DNA from: Amycolatopsis methanolica 239
GTDB taxonomy: Bacteria; Actinomycetota; Actinomycetes; Mycobacteriales; Pseudonocardiaceae
Length of the DNA: 64,000 bases
Direction of reading: 5' to 3'
Assembly: GCF_000739085.1 (NCBI RefSeq)
Contig: NZ_CP009110.1
Coordinates: forward strand, 7,068,001 to 7,132,000
The notes below the pieces were generated by a model. The model did no database searches and had not been told where the DNA came from. It worked only from the letters and a program-made list of their open reading frames with translations. This document shows positions 1-8,243 of this stretch, in pieces. The number at the start of each line of letters is the position of its first letter. Within the stretch, counting starts at the first letter, position 1. A program made the position numbers and the translations under genes.

Positions 1-475
1 CGCCGTGGTGACCCTGGAACGCGGCATCGACCCGGGGCTGGCCGAGCGCGCGCCGTGGCTGCTGCTGGGCGCCAAGTCGCTGTCCTACGCGGTCAACATG
101 GCCGCCGTGCGGGAGGCCGCCCGCCGCGGCGCGGACGACGTGATTTTCACCGCGAGCGACTTGAACTCCGTGCTGGAGGGCCCGACCTCGAACGTCATCG
201 TGGCGCGCGGCGGCACGCTCTACACGCCGCCGGCCGGCATCGGCATCCTGCCCGGCACCACGCAGGCCGCGGTGTTCCGCGCCGCCGAGCGGGCGGGCTG
301 GTCGACCAAGATCGAGATGGTCCGTACCCCCGACCTGCACAGCGCCGACGGGGTGTTCCTCGCGTCCTCGGTGCGGAAGCTGACACGCGTGCACACCCTG
401 GACCACCAGCCACTGCGCGACTCCTCGGCGATCCACGCCGAGCTGGCGCAGGCCTACGAAGCCCTCTACGCGTAG
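1..475 (+). CDS. pabC: Class IV PLP aminotransferase / aminodeoxychorismate lyase-like, 5' truncated by window edge
   Basis: C-terminal part of a branched-chain/D-amino-acid aminotransferase-like (fold type IV) PLP enzyme. The reading frame is open to the left edge, so the true start lies outside the window. Visible landmarks are the TSNVIV segment, which in this fold contacts the cofactor, followed by the PPAGIGILPGTT stretch and the FLASSVRKLTRV segment. The position next to nitrobindin and the sulfur genes matches M. tuberculosis Rv0812, described as PabC-like (aminodeoxychorismate to p-aminobenzoate, folate synthesis). From this fragment the substrate (aminodeoxychorismate or an amino acid) cannot be decided. 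It ends convergently with pxpC, overlapping by about 10 bp. Confidence 0.8.
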   Translation, partial: AVVTLERGIDPGLAERAPWLLLGAKSLSYAVNMAAVREAARRGADDVIFTASDLNSVLEGPTSNVIVARGGTLYTPPAGIGILPGTTQAAVFRAAERAGWSTKIEMVRTPDLHSADGVFLASSVRKLTRVHTLDHQPLRDSSAIHAELAQAYEALYA

Positions 476-1329
476 GGGCGGAAGCGGATCGTCGTGCCCG
501 GCCGGGCCTGCGCGAGCGCGGGCAGCGCCCGCGGCACGACGACGGCGATCACCGGGTAGCCACCGGTGGTGGGGTGGTCGGCGAGGAACACCACCGGCAG
601 CCCGTTCGGCGGCACCTGGATCGCGCCGGTGATCACGCCCTCGCTGGGCAGCTCCTCGCCCTCGCGCGCGTCGGTGCGCCGCAGCGCCGGACCGTCCACG
701 CGCAGGCCGACGCGGTTGGACTCGCTGGTCACCGTCCACGGCACGGACAGCTGGTGGGCGGCGTCGCCGAACCAGTCGTCGCGTGGGCCGAGGACGACCG
801 GGACGACCAGCTCGGGCGGGTTCGGCGGGGCGGTGACGGTGTCCGCGCCGTCCGGGATCCCGGCCGGCGCGCCCAGTGGCAGCACGGCGCCCGGCTCCAG
901 TGGCGGCGGACCGATCTCGGACAGCACGTCGCGCGACCGGCTGCCCAGCTCGGGTTCGGCGTCGATGCCGCCGGAGACGGCGAGGTAGCAGCGCAGGCCG
1001 GTGTCCGGACGGCCGATGCTCAGGGCCTGCCCCGCGGCGAGGTGGACCGGCACGTGCGAGCCTGCCGGGCGGCCGTCGACGGCGACCGCGACCGGCGGGC
1101 CGGTGACCGCGACCGTGCAGGACGCGCGGGCCGTCACGGTGAGCCCGCCGAGCAGCGACTCGATCCCGGCCGCGCCCTCCGGGTTGCCGACGAGCCGGTT
1201 CGCCAGCCGCAGCGCCGGGACGTCGAGGGCGCCGGACGGCGGCACGCCGAGGTGGGCGTGCCCGGGGCGGCCGAGGTCCTGCACGAGCGCGAGCGGACCG
1301 GTCGCGACGACCTCCAGCGCGCGGCTCAC
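466..1329 (-). CDS. pxpC: 5-oxoprolinase subunit C (biotin-dependent carboxyltransferase-like, AHS2/KipA family)
   Basis: 287-residue protein of the AHS2/KipA family. With PxpA and PxpB it forms the prokaryotic ATP-dependent 5-oxoprolinase that converts pyroglutamate to glutamate. The N-terminus LEVVATGPLALVQDLGR is the typical family opening, followed by GVPPSGALD and a C-terminal TTGGYPVIAVV segment. The start is the GTG at 1329, because it overlaps the stop of pxpB as GTGA, which indicates translational coupling. No pxpA gene is visible nearby. Some relatives are annotated as allophanate hydrolase subunit 2; the paired B/C layout makes 5-oxoprolinase more likely. Confidence 0.88.
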   Translation of the reverse strand: MSRALEVVATGPLALVQDLGRPGHAHLGVPPSGALDVPALRLANRLVGNPEGAAGIESLLGGLTVTARASCTVAVTGPPVAVAVDGRPAGSHVPVHLAAGQALSIGRPDTGLRCYLAVSGGIDAEPELGSRSRDVLSEIGPPPLEPGAVLPLGAPAGIPDGADTVTAPPNPPELVVPVVLGPRDDWFGDAAHQLSVPWTVTSESNRVGLRVDGPALRRTDAREGEELPSEGVITGAIQVPPNGLPVVFLADHPTTGGYPVIAVVVPRALPALAQARPGTTIRFRPYA

Positions 1330-1937
1330 CCGATCCTCCGGAACCGCACGCGGTCGCCGGGCGCGAGCAGGGCGGGCCGCTCGGCGCGGCTGTCGAACAG
1401 GACGGCGTCGGTGTGCCCGAGCAGGCGCCACCCGCCGGGCGACGAGCGCGGATAGACGCCGGTGAACTCGCCCGCGATGGCGACCGACCCGGCCGGGACG
1501 CGCGTGCGTGGAGTGTCCAAACGCGACTGGCGGAGCGGTTCGGGCAGGCCGGTGAGATAGCCGAACCCGGGGGCGAAGCCGGTGAACGCGACGGTGTAGG
1601 TGGCGCCGGTGTGCAGTTCGACGACCTCGGCGGCGGTGATGCCCGCGGTGCGCGCGACCAGGTCGAGGTCCTCGCCGTCGTAGCGGACGTCGATGGTGAT
1701 CTCCCGCGGCTCGCCGCCGTTCCCGCCGTCCAGGTCGGCCGATTCCACGAACCTGCGGGCTTCGGCGAGCCCCGTGGAGCCCGGGCGCGCGGCGATCAGC
1801 ACGGTGCGCGCACCCGGCACGACCTCGACGAGATCGGGCAGCCCCGCGGCGACCACAGCGGCACGGACGGCGCTCATCTCGGCCAGCGACTCGCACTCGA
1901 CGAGCGCGGCGTCCGGGCCGTAACGCAGCCAGCGCAC
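1326..1937 (-). CDS. pxpB: 5-oxoprolinase subunit B (AHS1/KipI family)
   Basis: 203-residue AHS1/KipI-type protein, partner of PxpC. The sequence FTGFAPGFGYLTGLP followed by PRTRVPAGSVAIAG is the hallmark of the family. Start is the GTG at 1937, which begins VRWLRYGPDAALVE and lies 5 nt after the stop of the upstream nitrobindin-like gene, so the two look co-transcribed. In Bacillus the KipI homologue inhibits the sporulation kinase KinA, but most family members are metabolic. The partner PxpA is not in the window. Confidence 0.88.
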   Translation of the reverse strand: MRWLRYGPDAALVECESLAEMSAVRAAVVAAGLPDLVEVVPGARTVLIAARPGSTGLAEARRFVESADLDGGNGGEPREITIDVRYDGEDLDLVARTAGITAAEVVELHTGATYTVAFTGFAPGFGYLTGLPEPLRQSRLDTPRTRVPAGSVAIAGEFTGVYPRSSPGGWRLLGHTDAVLFDSRAERPALLAPGDRVRFRRIG

Positions 1938-1942
1938 GCGGG

Positions 1943-2557
1943 CTAGCCCACTACGCGCTTGAGGTATAGCGAGACGTGCGGCTGCATGGGCTGGCCGACC
2001 ATCGCGCGCTCCTCGACGTAGCCGAGGTCGCCGTTGTTGACCAGACCGTAGAGCCGCTGCGCGCCGGTGACCTCCTTGGCCGTGGAGGTGCGCACGACCG
2101 CGTCGGTGCCCAGCTCCCAGGACGTCTGGGTGCGCGGCTTGCCGTAGAAGACCTCGATGATGCCGGTGTTGTGGGCCAGCAGTAGTTCGAGCGTGTCGTC
2201 GGCCTGCGGGCGCCACCAGCCGACCTCGCGGGCGGCGGCGCGGACCACGTTGCCGTCGTCGTCGAGCAGCCAGGAGCGGGCCTCGTGGTAGAGGAACGGG
2301 CGGCCGTCGTGCGCGATGGTGAGCTGCTGCGCGATCCGCCGGGGCCCCTCGATGGTCGGGTAGTTGACCTCGCCCTCCCCGCGCCACACGCCGACCAGCG
2401 GCAACAGCGCCAGGCAGGCGTCGTTCAGGTTCGCGCCCTCGCGCAGGTTCGCGGTGTCCACCGGGATCGGCAGGTCGTCGAACTGCGGCAGGTTGCGCCC
2501 GCGCGTCGACTCGGCCCGTTCGGCGGCGGCTGCGACGGCGTCATCGCCGGATGTCAT
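1943..2557 (-). CDS. Nitrobindin-like heme-binding beta-barrel protein (FABP/DUF1794 family)
   Basis: 204-residue soluble protein of the nitrobindin (THAP4-like, DUF1794) family, a 10-stranded barrel that binds ferric heme and isomerises peroxynitrite to nitrate in characterised members. The family signature GVWRGEGEVNYPTI lies at residues 56-69, and a His at residue 194, in PMQPHVSLYLK near the C-terminus, is in the place of the proximal heme ligand. The first 45 residues are a polar extension. It matches Rv0813c in sequence type and in genomic position. The downstream pxpB starts 5 nt after its stop; the gene for a 32-residue membrane peptide lies just upstream. Confidence 0.88.
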   Translation of the reverse strand: MTSGDDAVAAAAERAESTRGRNLPQFDDLPIPVDTANLREGANLNDACLALLPLVGVWRGEGEVNYPTIEGPRRIAQQLTIAHDGRPFLYHEARSWLLDDDGNVVRAAAREVGWWRPQADDTLELLLAHNTGIIEVFYGKPRTQTSWELGTDAVVRTSTAKEVTGAQRLYGLVNNGDLGYVEERAMVGQPMQPHVSLYLKRVVG

Positions 2558-2560
2558 CGG

Positions 2561-2659
2561 TCAGCGCTGGTCGGCGTACAGCCGGTAGACGACGTACACG
2601 GTGAACCAGAGGATCGCGATGCCGGCGAGCACCAGCAGCGTCGTAAACAGGATCTCCAC
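2561..2659 (-). CDS. 32-residue single-pass membrane peptide, unknown function
   Basis: Short gene of 33 codons including the stop. A GTG start at 2659 gives a product beginning VEILFTTLLVLAGIAILW and ending YRLYADQR. Residues 3-25 form one clean hydrophobic helix followed by a positively charged tail, so a type N-out/C-in membrane micropeptide is expected. It lies 3 nt before the nitrobindin-like gene on the same strand. I do not recognise a named family. The hydrophobic pattern followed by Arg/Asp/Gln just before the stop argues for real coding. Confidence 0.55.
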   Translation of the reverse strand: MEILFTTLLVLAGIAILWFTVYVVYRLYADQR

Positions 2660-2749
2660 GTCCAGCAGGATAGCCGCCGGCAGGGGGTTCACTCGCCCCG
2701 CACCCGCGTGGTGAGCGCCACGCCCGCCGCCGGGTTCGTCCGGGTACGA

Positions 2750-2788
2750 CGACGGCCACCCCCGCGGCGTGCGCGGGGGTGGCCGTCG
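2750..2788 (-). terminator. Perfect 17-bp hairpin downstream of DUF1416 gene
   Basis: Arms 2750-2766 and 2772-2788 are exact reverse complements with a 5-nt loop. It begins 10 nt past the stop of the DUF1416 gene. No U-tract follows, as is common for actinobacterial L-shaped terminators. It would separate the sulfur operon from the nitrobindin/pxp group. Confidence 0.75.
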
Positions 2789-2797
2789 AGGCGGGAA

Positions 2798-3106
2798 TCA
2801 GCCGACCGAGATCGCGACCTGGTGCAGGCCGGGGCCCTCGGCGGTCACCGAGGCCTCGCCGTTGCCGGAGCGGTGCAGGGCACGCACCGTCCAGGCGCCG
2901 GGCGCGGCGTAGAACCGGAAGTCGCCCTCCGGGGAGGCCTGGACTTCGCCCGCGAAGTCGCCGTCACCGTTCAGCAGGCGCACGTAGGCGCCGCCGACCG
3001 GGCCGTCGCCGCCGACGACCTTGCCGGCAACCACGACCTGCCCGTTCGTGTCGATGTCCGCGGGCGTCGCCGTCTGGACCGGCGCGCCGCAACCGTCAGC
3101 ACTCAT
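2798..3106 (-). CDS. sseC: DUF1416 protein (SseC-like)
   Basis: 102-residue protein of the DUF1416 family, called SseC in mycobacteria and found directly after the rhodanese gene. The product has a transthyretin-like or prealbumin-like beta-sandwich pattern (GKVVGGDGPVGGAYVRLLN, then GDFRFYAAPGAWTVRAL). The N-terminus MSADGCGAP contains one Cys, conserved in the family as I recall it, which could take part in persulfide handling, though that is inference. Start ATG 3106 lies 3 nt after the stop of cysA. A longer reading frame upstream would run into cysA and is not needed. Confidence 0.85.
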   Translation of the reverse strand: MSADGCGAPVQTATPADIDTNGQVVVAGKVVGGDGPVGGAYVRLLNGDGDFAGEVQASPEGDFRFYAAPGAWTVRALHRSGNGEASVTAEGPGLHQVAISVG

Positions 3107-3108
3107 CG

Positions 3109-3948
3109 TCACTTCCCCGTTCCGGTTTCGATCGGCACGCCGACCAGCGAGCCGTACTCGGTCCACGAACCGTCGTAGTTCTTCACGTCCTCGAGGCCGA
3201 TCAGCTCGCGCAGCGCGAACCAGGTGTGGCTGGAGCGCTCACCGATGCGGCAGTAGGCGATGGTCGCCTTGGACGTGTCCAGGCCCGCCTCGTTGTAGAG
3301 CTCGGTGAGCTCCTCGGCGGTCTTGAAGGTGCCGTCCTCGTTCGCGGTCTTAGCCCACGGCACGTTCAGCGCCGTCGGGATGTGGCCGCCGCGCTGCGCC
3401 GACTCCTGCGGCAGGTGCGCCGGGGCCACCAGCTTGCCGGAGAACTCGTCGGGCGAGCGGACGTCGACCAGGTTCTTGGTGCCGATCGCGTCGACGACCT
3501 CGTCGCGGAAGGCGCGGATCGAGGTGTCCGGCTCCTTGGCGACGTAGTTGGTGCGCTCGCGCTTGACCTCGTCGGAGGTCAGCTCGCGGCCGTCCAGCTC
3601 CCACTTCTTGCGGCCGCCGTCGAGCAGCTTGACCTTGTCGTGGCCGTACAGCTTGAAGTACCAGTACGCGTAGGCGGCGAACCAGTTGTTGTTGCCGCCG
3701 TACAGGATGACGAGGTCGTCGTTGGAGATACCCTTCTCCGACAGGAGGGCCTCGAAGCCCGCCTTGTCGACGAAGTCGCGGCGGACCGGGTCCTGCAGCT
3801 CGGTCTTCCAGTCGATCTTGACCGCGCCGCGGATGTGGCCACCGTCGTAGGCGGTGGTGTCCTCGTCCACCTCGGCGAAGACCACGCCGGGGGTGTTCAG
3901 GTTCTCCTCGGCCCACTGCGTGGTGACCAGGACGTCTTCACGGCTCAT
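3109..3948 (-). CDS. cysA: Thiosulfate sulfurtransferase (rhodanese)
   Basis: 279-residue tandem-rhodanese protein. Rhodaneses move the sulfane sulfur of thiosulfate to cyanide or a thiol acceptor through a cysteine persulfide. The N-terminal rhodanese repeat (about 1-145) has no catalytic Cys, and the C-terminal repeat (about 160-279) carries Cys233 in the loop CRIGERSSH, the CysA/SseA-type active site. The gene sits between DUF4395 and DUF1416 genes in one direction, as in mycobacterial CysA2/SseC2 loci. The whole unit lies behind a Cys-containing leader peptide, so its expression probably answers to cysteine supply. Confidence 0.93.
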   Translation of the reverse strand: MSREDVLVTTQWAEENLNTPGVVFAEVDEDTTAYDGGHIRGAVKIDWKTELQDPVRRDFVDKAGFEALLSEKGISNDDLVILYGGNNNWFAAYAYWYFKLYGHDKVKLLDGGRKKWELDGRELTSDEVKRERTNYVAKEPDTSIRAFRDEVVDAIGTKNLVDVRSPDEFSGKLVAPAHLPQESAQRGGHIPTALNVPWAKTANEDGTFKTAEELTELYNEAGLDTSKATIAYCRIGERSSHTWFALRELIGLEDVKNYDGSWTEYGSLVGVPIETGTGK

Positions 3949-3987
3949 GAGAGCACTTCTCGCTTTCTTCTTCTCGTGGGTGGACTG

Positions 3988-4419
3988 TCAGGAAGCCTGG
4001 CTCGGCGCGACGCGCCGGATCAGGAGGTACATCTCGCAGCCGAGGCAGAAGTTGAAGGCCGCGTTGAGGAACGCCGCGAACAGCGCGAACGCCGTCGCGA
4101 CGATGCCGAGCGCCGTGACCCCGGTGGCGTAGCCGACGGTGCCGACCAGCGCGAACACGAACCCGACCGCCTGGGCGAACCGCAGCGGCGCCGCGTCCTC
4201 CCGCTCGGACGTCGGCGCGAGCCGGGGCGCCACGAGGTAGCGGTAGAGCAGCGAGTACGGGGCCGGCTTGAGGCCGATGAACGCGCCGATCGCGAACACG
4301 ACCGTCTGGACGGCCAGCAGCGGCCACCAACCCGTGATCAGGACCACCGCGAGCACGACGGTCGTGATGACGGCCGCGAAGCGCGGTCCACGGGGGTCTA
4401 CGGCTGGGCCTGCTGACAT
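3988..4419 (-). CDS. DUF4395 integral membrane protein
   Basis: 143-residue membrane protein with about four hydrophobic helices (roughly 14-34, 36-50, 80-100, 105-125) and a CLGCEMY motif near the C-terminus. This Cys-x-x-Cys-like pair is typical of DUF4395 proteins, which occur beside rhodaneses and thioredoxins and are suspected to act in thiol or sulfur transport; the role is not established. It starts at ATG 4419 behind a strong GGGAGG ribosome site, about 90 bp after the leader peptide stop. The stop is 39 bp ahead of cysA, so it is the first structural gene of the sulfur operon. Confidence 0.82.
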   Translation of the reverse strand: MSAGPAVDPRGPRFAAVITTVVLAVVLITGWWPLLAVQTVVFAIGAFIGLKPAPYSLLYRYLVAPRLAPTSEREDAAPLRFAQAVGFVFALVGTVGYATGVTALGIVATAFALFAAFLNAAFNFCLGCEMYLLIRRVAPSQAS

Positions 4420-4435
4420 GTCACCTCCCTGGCGG

Positions 4436-4456
4436 GGCGCGCGTGAGCGCGCGTCG
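4436..4456 (-). promoter_or_regulatory. GC-rich inverted repeat between leader peptide and DUF4395 gene
   Basis: The alternating CG block here (GCGCGCGTGAGCGCGCG on the plus strand) can fold into a short stem about 50-70 nt after the leader peptide stop and just before the ribosome site of the next gene. It is a candidate attenuator or sequestering stem, but the fold has not been computed. Confidence 0.35.
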
Positions 4457-4507
4457 GAATGGGTTTTTCCGGCGGGGGGAGAAGCGGGTACGGCTGAGGC
4501 GGACCCG

Positions 4508-4591
4508 CTAGGGCAGACACAGGCTGCTGCGCACGCGGCAGAAGTCGACCGCGCGGCGTTGCGTCAGCAGAGTGAGGGGCAGCCTGCACAC
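4508..4591 (-). CDS. Cys-containing leader peptide (putative cysteine attenuator)
   Basis: 27-codon leader starting with GTG TGC. Its second half, LLTQRRAVDFCRVRSSLC, fits the actinobacterial 'putative leader peptide' pattern (LTxRxxVDxxRVxSxLC) seen upstream of sulfur-assimilation genes. Cys codons are at positions 2, 18 and 25. A TAGCCT -10 box at 4599-4604 lies 7 nt before the GTG, so the transcript is probably leaderless and begins with the peptide itself. It precedes the DUF4395-cysA-sseC operon by about 90 bp. Known polycysteine leaders in mycobacteria couple slow Cys-codon translation to downstream expression; the same role is inferred here. Confidence 0.72.
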   Translation of the reverse strand: MCRLPLTLLTQRRAVDFCRVRSSLCLP

Positions 4592-4703
4592 GAGCGTCAG
4601 GCTACCCGGACGTCCCTGAAAGTGGGAGTGGCGTCCACCCAGTGAGAGCATTCCCACGATCCAAGAAAAAAATTCGGCCCAGGTCAGCGGTGTGCCACTC
4701 GGC

Positions 4704-4861
4704 CACACGCGGCAGGAGGTGCGGTGGGAGGGCTGCCGGCGGTGCGGCCAGCGGCGCGTCACTCAGTCACGGGCGGGAAGGCGCGCCGGCCGCCAACAGC
4801 GCAGCCGGCTGCGTGTCAATCCGTCACACGCGCCGGGAGGTGCGGCGCGAGGGCTTCCAGC
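4704..4861. repeat. Diverged 37-bp direct duplication of the end of the thioredoxin gene
   Basis: Positions 4704-4740 and 4825-4861 align over 37 bp with 6 mismatches, both beginning CACACGC. The second copy is the 3' coding end of the thioredoxin gene, so the first looks like a displaced remnant. The rest of 4592-4815 holds the leader-peptide promoter and no recognisable gene. Confidence 0.5.
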
Positions 4862-5250
4862 AGCGCGGGAGCCTTCGGCACGCCGCCGACGCGCAGCAGC
4901 TCGGTGCCGTCGGACCCGTAGGCGATCGTGGTCGGCGTGCGCAGCACACCCAGCGCCCGCGCGACCTCCGGCTGGTTCGTCACGTCCAGCTCGACGTGGT
5001 TCAGGCCGTCGGTGCGCTCGGCCAGCGGGCCGAGCAGGGCGCGGGTGTGCCGGCACGGGGTGCAGAACGTGGTGGAGATCTGCACCAGGGTGACGCTGGC
5101 GCCGGTGTCGAGCGCGGCGGCGACCGGCTCGGGCAGCCCGGCCGCGGGCGCCCGGCGAGCCGCCCGGACGCGCCCGTTGCGCGCCTTGAGCAGCCCGCCT
5201 GCGACGGCCGCGACCACCAGCGTGCCGAGCACGACCCACACGCCCGTCAT
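4816..5250 (-). CDS. Membrane-anchored thioredoxin-like protein (ThiX-like)
   Basis: 144-residue protein with an N-terminal membrane helix (about 3-22) followed by a basic stretch and a thioredoxin fold. The redox motif is CTPC with Cys63 and Cys66; the cis-Pro loop LRTPTTI follows. The helix orientation with Arg/Lys after it suggests that the thioredoxin domain faces the cytoplasm. It occupies the place of ThiX (Rv0816c) in M. tuberculosis, between the rhodanese genes and the DUF2993 gene. Likely role: thiol-disulfide exchange linked to the sulfur block. Confidence 0.85.
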   Translation of the reverse strand: MTGVWVVLGTLVVAAVAGGLLKARNGRVRAARRAPAAGLPEPVAAALDTGASVTLVQISTTFCTPCRHTRALLGPLAERTDGLNHVELDVTNQPEVARALGVLRTPTTIAYGSDGTELLRVGGVPKAPALLEALAPHLPARVTD

Positions 5251-5257
5251 CCGCGCC

Positions 5258-6169
5258 TCACCCTCCGGTAGAGCTGGTCGCCCCGCTGAACCTCACGTTC
5301 TTGGCCTCGCCCTTGATGGTGACCGAACCGCTGTTCACCTGTACCGCCGTCGGGGTGACCTCGAACGGGAGGTTGCCGGTGTCGATCGTGGCCTTGAAGT
5401 TCGGCAGCAGGGCTTGCTGCACAGCTTCGGGAACAACGGTCGTCTCCTTGTCATTCCCGTACTGCAGCCGCTTCGGCACGATGTCGATCGCCGTGCCGTG
5501 TAGTTCGATCATCGCGAAGCAGAAGATCTCCAGCTGCTGGCCCGCGATCTGCACGTACCCGGAGATGCGGACGCCCGCCCTGGACTTGTCCTGCTCGTCC
5601 TCGGTCGTGCCCTCCTGGCCCTGCTGGTCACCACCGGAGCCGCTGTCGGTGCCGCTGTCGGCGTCCTGGCCGGTCTCGACGTACTCGATGCTGGACGGCT
5701 CGATCCGCAGGTCGTCGACCTTGGTCAGCGGGTCCACCTTGTTGATGTCGCTGGCCTTGATCGTGACCTGGGCCTCCAGGCGGCCGATGTCGATCGCGTC
5801 GGTGTTGCCGTTGACCAGGTCGGACAGCGGGGCTGTGACGTCGTAGAGGTCGGCCGTCACACCGACGTCCTGCAGGTCCTTGATCGGCACGCCGGACGCG
5901 GACAGTGAGATGTGCCCGTAGTCGCCGCCGATCGCCTGCGTGGTGAACGGGAAACCGTGGATCGTGACGGACGGGTCGTCGCTCAGCTTCAGCTGCTCGC
6001 GCGCCTTCTGCGACACCGCGTGCTCGGCATACGCGGCGAGCCCGAAATCGGCCCCGACCAGGAGCGCGAGCAGCACGACGAGACTGATGACGATGCGGCG
6101 GGCGCGGCGTCCACGGCGGCGCGATCCCGCTGGTGGCACGGCTCGGTCCTGGGTCGCAGGTCTGCTCAC
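5258..6169 (-). CDS. DUF2993 (LmeA-type) envelope protein
   Basis: 303-residue protein of the DUF2993 family. Residues 20-26 are an Arg-rich patch and 26-45 a membrane helix or signal anchor; the rest is an extracellular lipid-binding-like domain. An Asp/Gly/Ser/Gln-rich low-complexity insert (about residues 185-210) interrupts it. In mycobacteria the family includes LmeA, a periplasmic phospholipase/lipid-binding protein needed for mannan elongation; which member this is cannot be told. Start GTG 6169 (VSRPATQ) is preferred over an upstream ATG at 6274, which would add a Cys-rich unlikely extension. It is divergent from glnR. Confidence 0.78.
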   Translation of the reverse strand: MSRPATQDRAVPPAGSRRRGRRARRIVISLVVLLALLVGADFGLAAYAEHAVSQKAREQLKLSDDPSVTIHGFPFTTQAIGGDYGHISLSASGVPIKDLQDVGVTADLYDVTAPLSDLVNGNTDAIDIGRLEAQVTIKASDINKVDPLTKVDDLRIEPSSIEYVETGQDADSGTDSGSGGDQQGQEGTTEDEQDKSRAGVRISGYVQIAGQQLEIFCFAMIELHGTAIDIVPKRLQYGNDKETTVVPEAVQQALLPNFKATIDTGNLPFEVTPTAVQVNSGSVTIKGEAKNVRFSGATSSTGG

Positions 6170-6332
6170 TCTTCGTGTCCGATCTGTCTCGTGTCCGGGT
6201 CCTGGACAGCCCGAGGCTACGGGGCAACAGTGTGACGTCAGTGTGACGGTGGCTGCAGAGCAGGTGGTTTCCACCAGTTCACCCGCTAGTCTTGTCCGCT
6301 AAGACCAGGGGCGCTCAAAGGCTACGGACTAG

Positions 6333-7103
<771 letters not shown>

Positions 7104-7110
7104 TCAGGGA

Positions 7111-7116
7111 TAGCGT
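7111..7116 (+). promoter_or_regulatory. -10 box of a leaderless mshD transcript
   Basis: TAGCGT ends 6 nt before the GTG start of mshD, so the transcript should begin at or next to the start codon. There is no ribosome site in the gap. Confidence 0.55.
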
Positions 7117-7122
7117 GAATCC

Positions 7123-8028
7123 GTGCTGACAGTGGTGTGGGTCGACGAACTGGACGAAACGACTACGCGCGAGGTGCGTGAGCTGCTGCTCGCCGCCCGC
7201 AAGGTGGACGGGCGACCGGACATCTCCCCCGGCGAGCCGTTGCCGGGCGAGTTCGCGTCCGGTCCGCACCTGCTGGCCCGCTCCGACGGCGTGCTCGCCG
7301 GGTACGCCCACCTGGACACCTCCGGGGACGCGTTCGGCCGCCAGGTCGCCGAGCTGATCGTGCGCCCGGACCACCGGCGCCGGGGCGTGGGCACCGAGGT
7401 GCTGTCCGCGCTCGTCGACCGCGCCGGCGGCGCGCAGCTGCGCGTCTGGGCTCACGGCGACCACCCCGGCGCCGCGGCCCTCGCCGAACGAGCGGGCTTT
7501 TCGCGTGCCCGCGAGCTGCTGGTCATGCACACCCCGGTCGACCCAGACTGGCCGGAGCCCCGGCTGCCCGAGGGCGTCTCGCTGCGCACCTTCGTGCCCG
7601 GCCAAGACGAGCAGGCCGTCATCGAGGTGAACGCCCGCGCCTTCGACTGGCACCCCGAGCAGGGCAGGCTCACCGTCGACGACCTGCGCGCCGAGGAGGC
7701 GGCGGACTGGTTCGACGCGGATGGGTTCTTCCTCGCCGAGGACAGCACGGGCAAGCTGCTCGGCTTCCACTGGACGAAGGTGCACCCGGCCAACCCGCGC
7801 CGGTTCGGCGGCCGGGAGACCGGCGAGGTGTACGTCGTCGGCGTCGACCCCGGCGCGCAGGGCGGCGGGCTGGGCAAGGCCCTGACGCTGGCCGGCCTGC
7901 GGTACCTCCGCGACCGCGGCCTGCCCCAGGTGATCTTGTACGTGGAAGGCGACAACGCGCCCGCGATAGCCGTTTATTCGCGACTCGGTTTCACCCGTCA
8001 CGAGGTCGACGTCCAGTACGAACGGTGA
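7123..8028 (+). CDS. mshD: Mycothiol synthase
   Basis: 301-residue protein with two GNAT acetyltransferase domains (about 5-140 and 155-300). MshD catalyses the last step of mycothiol synthesis, acetyl transfer from acetyl-CoA to Cys-GlcN-Ins. The first domain has the acetyl-CoA loop VRPDHRRRGVGTEV; the second has VDPGAQGGGLGKAL and the ending YSRLGFTRHEVDVQY typical of MshD. Start is GTG 7123 (LTVVWVDELD), 6 nt after a -10 box. It lies directly after glnR and before the pst operon, as in mycobacteria. Mycothiol is the main low-molecular-weight thiol of actinobacteria. Confidence 0.93.
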   Translation: MLTVVWVDELDETTTREVRELLLAARKVDGRPDISPGEPLPGEFASGPHLLARSDGVLAGYAHLDTSGDAFGRQVAELIVRPDHRRRGVGTEVLSALVDRAGGAQLRVWAHGDHPGAAALAERAGFSRARELLVMHTPVDPDWPEPRLPEGVSLRTFVPGQDEQAVIEVNARAFDWHPEQGRLTVDDLRAEEAADWFDADGFFLAEDSTGKLLGFHWTKVHPANPRRFGGRETGEVYVVGVDPGAQGGGLGKALTLAGLRYLRDRGLPQVILYVEGDNAPAIAVYSRLGFTRHEVDVQYER

Positions 8029-8033
8029 TCAGC

Positions 8034-8049
8034 GTTCCGTTACGTTAAC
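8034..8049 (+). promoter_or_regulatory. GTTAC/GTTAAC cluster upstream of pstS, possible GlnR or PhoP site
   Basis: GTTCCGTTACGTTAAC holds three GTT-starting half-site-like units 5 nt apart. Both GlnR and PhoP of actinobacteria bind GTT-type repeats and are known to compete at some promoters. The match is weak and only by eye. Confidence 0.3.
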
Positions 8050-8147
8050 CCTCCGCCAACCTTCCATCACGGAACATGTACCCGCAGGTCACGGGCCGGA
8101 CACGACGCCCGTTCGGGTGACGTTGTCCCGCTCACATTGGCGGCCTT

Positions 8148-8169
8148 GTTCACTTTGCGTTCATCTGTA
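8148..8169 (+). promoter_or_regulatory. PHO box (PhoP-binding direct repeat) of the pst operon
   Basis: Two 11-nt direct repeat units, GTTCACTTTGC and GTTCATCTGTA, lie head to tail about 75 bp before pstS. This is the standard actinobacterial PHO-box layout (consensus unit starting GTTCACC), where phosphorylated PhoP binds under phosphate starvation. Confidence 0.78.
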
Positions 8170-8243
8170 TAGAGGCGCGCGTCCACCCGTGCTGCCTAAT
8201 GTCCGGTTGCGACGAATGGCTATCACTAGCTGGAGGACATGAA

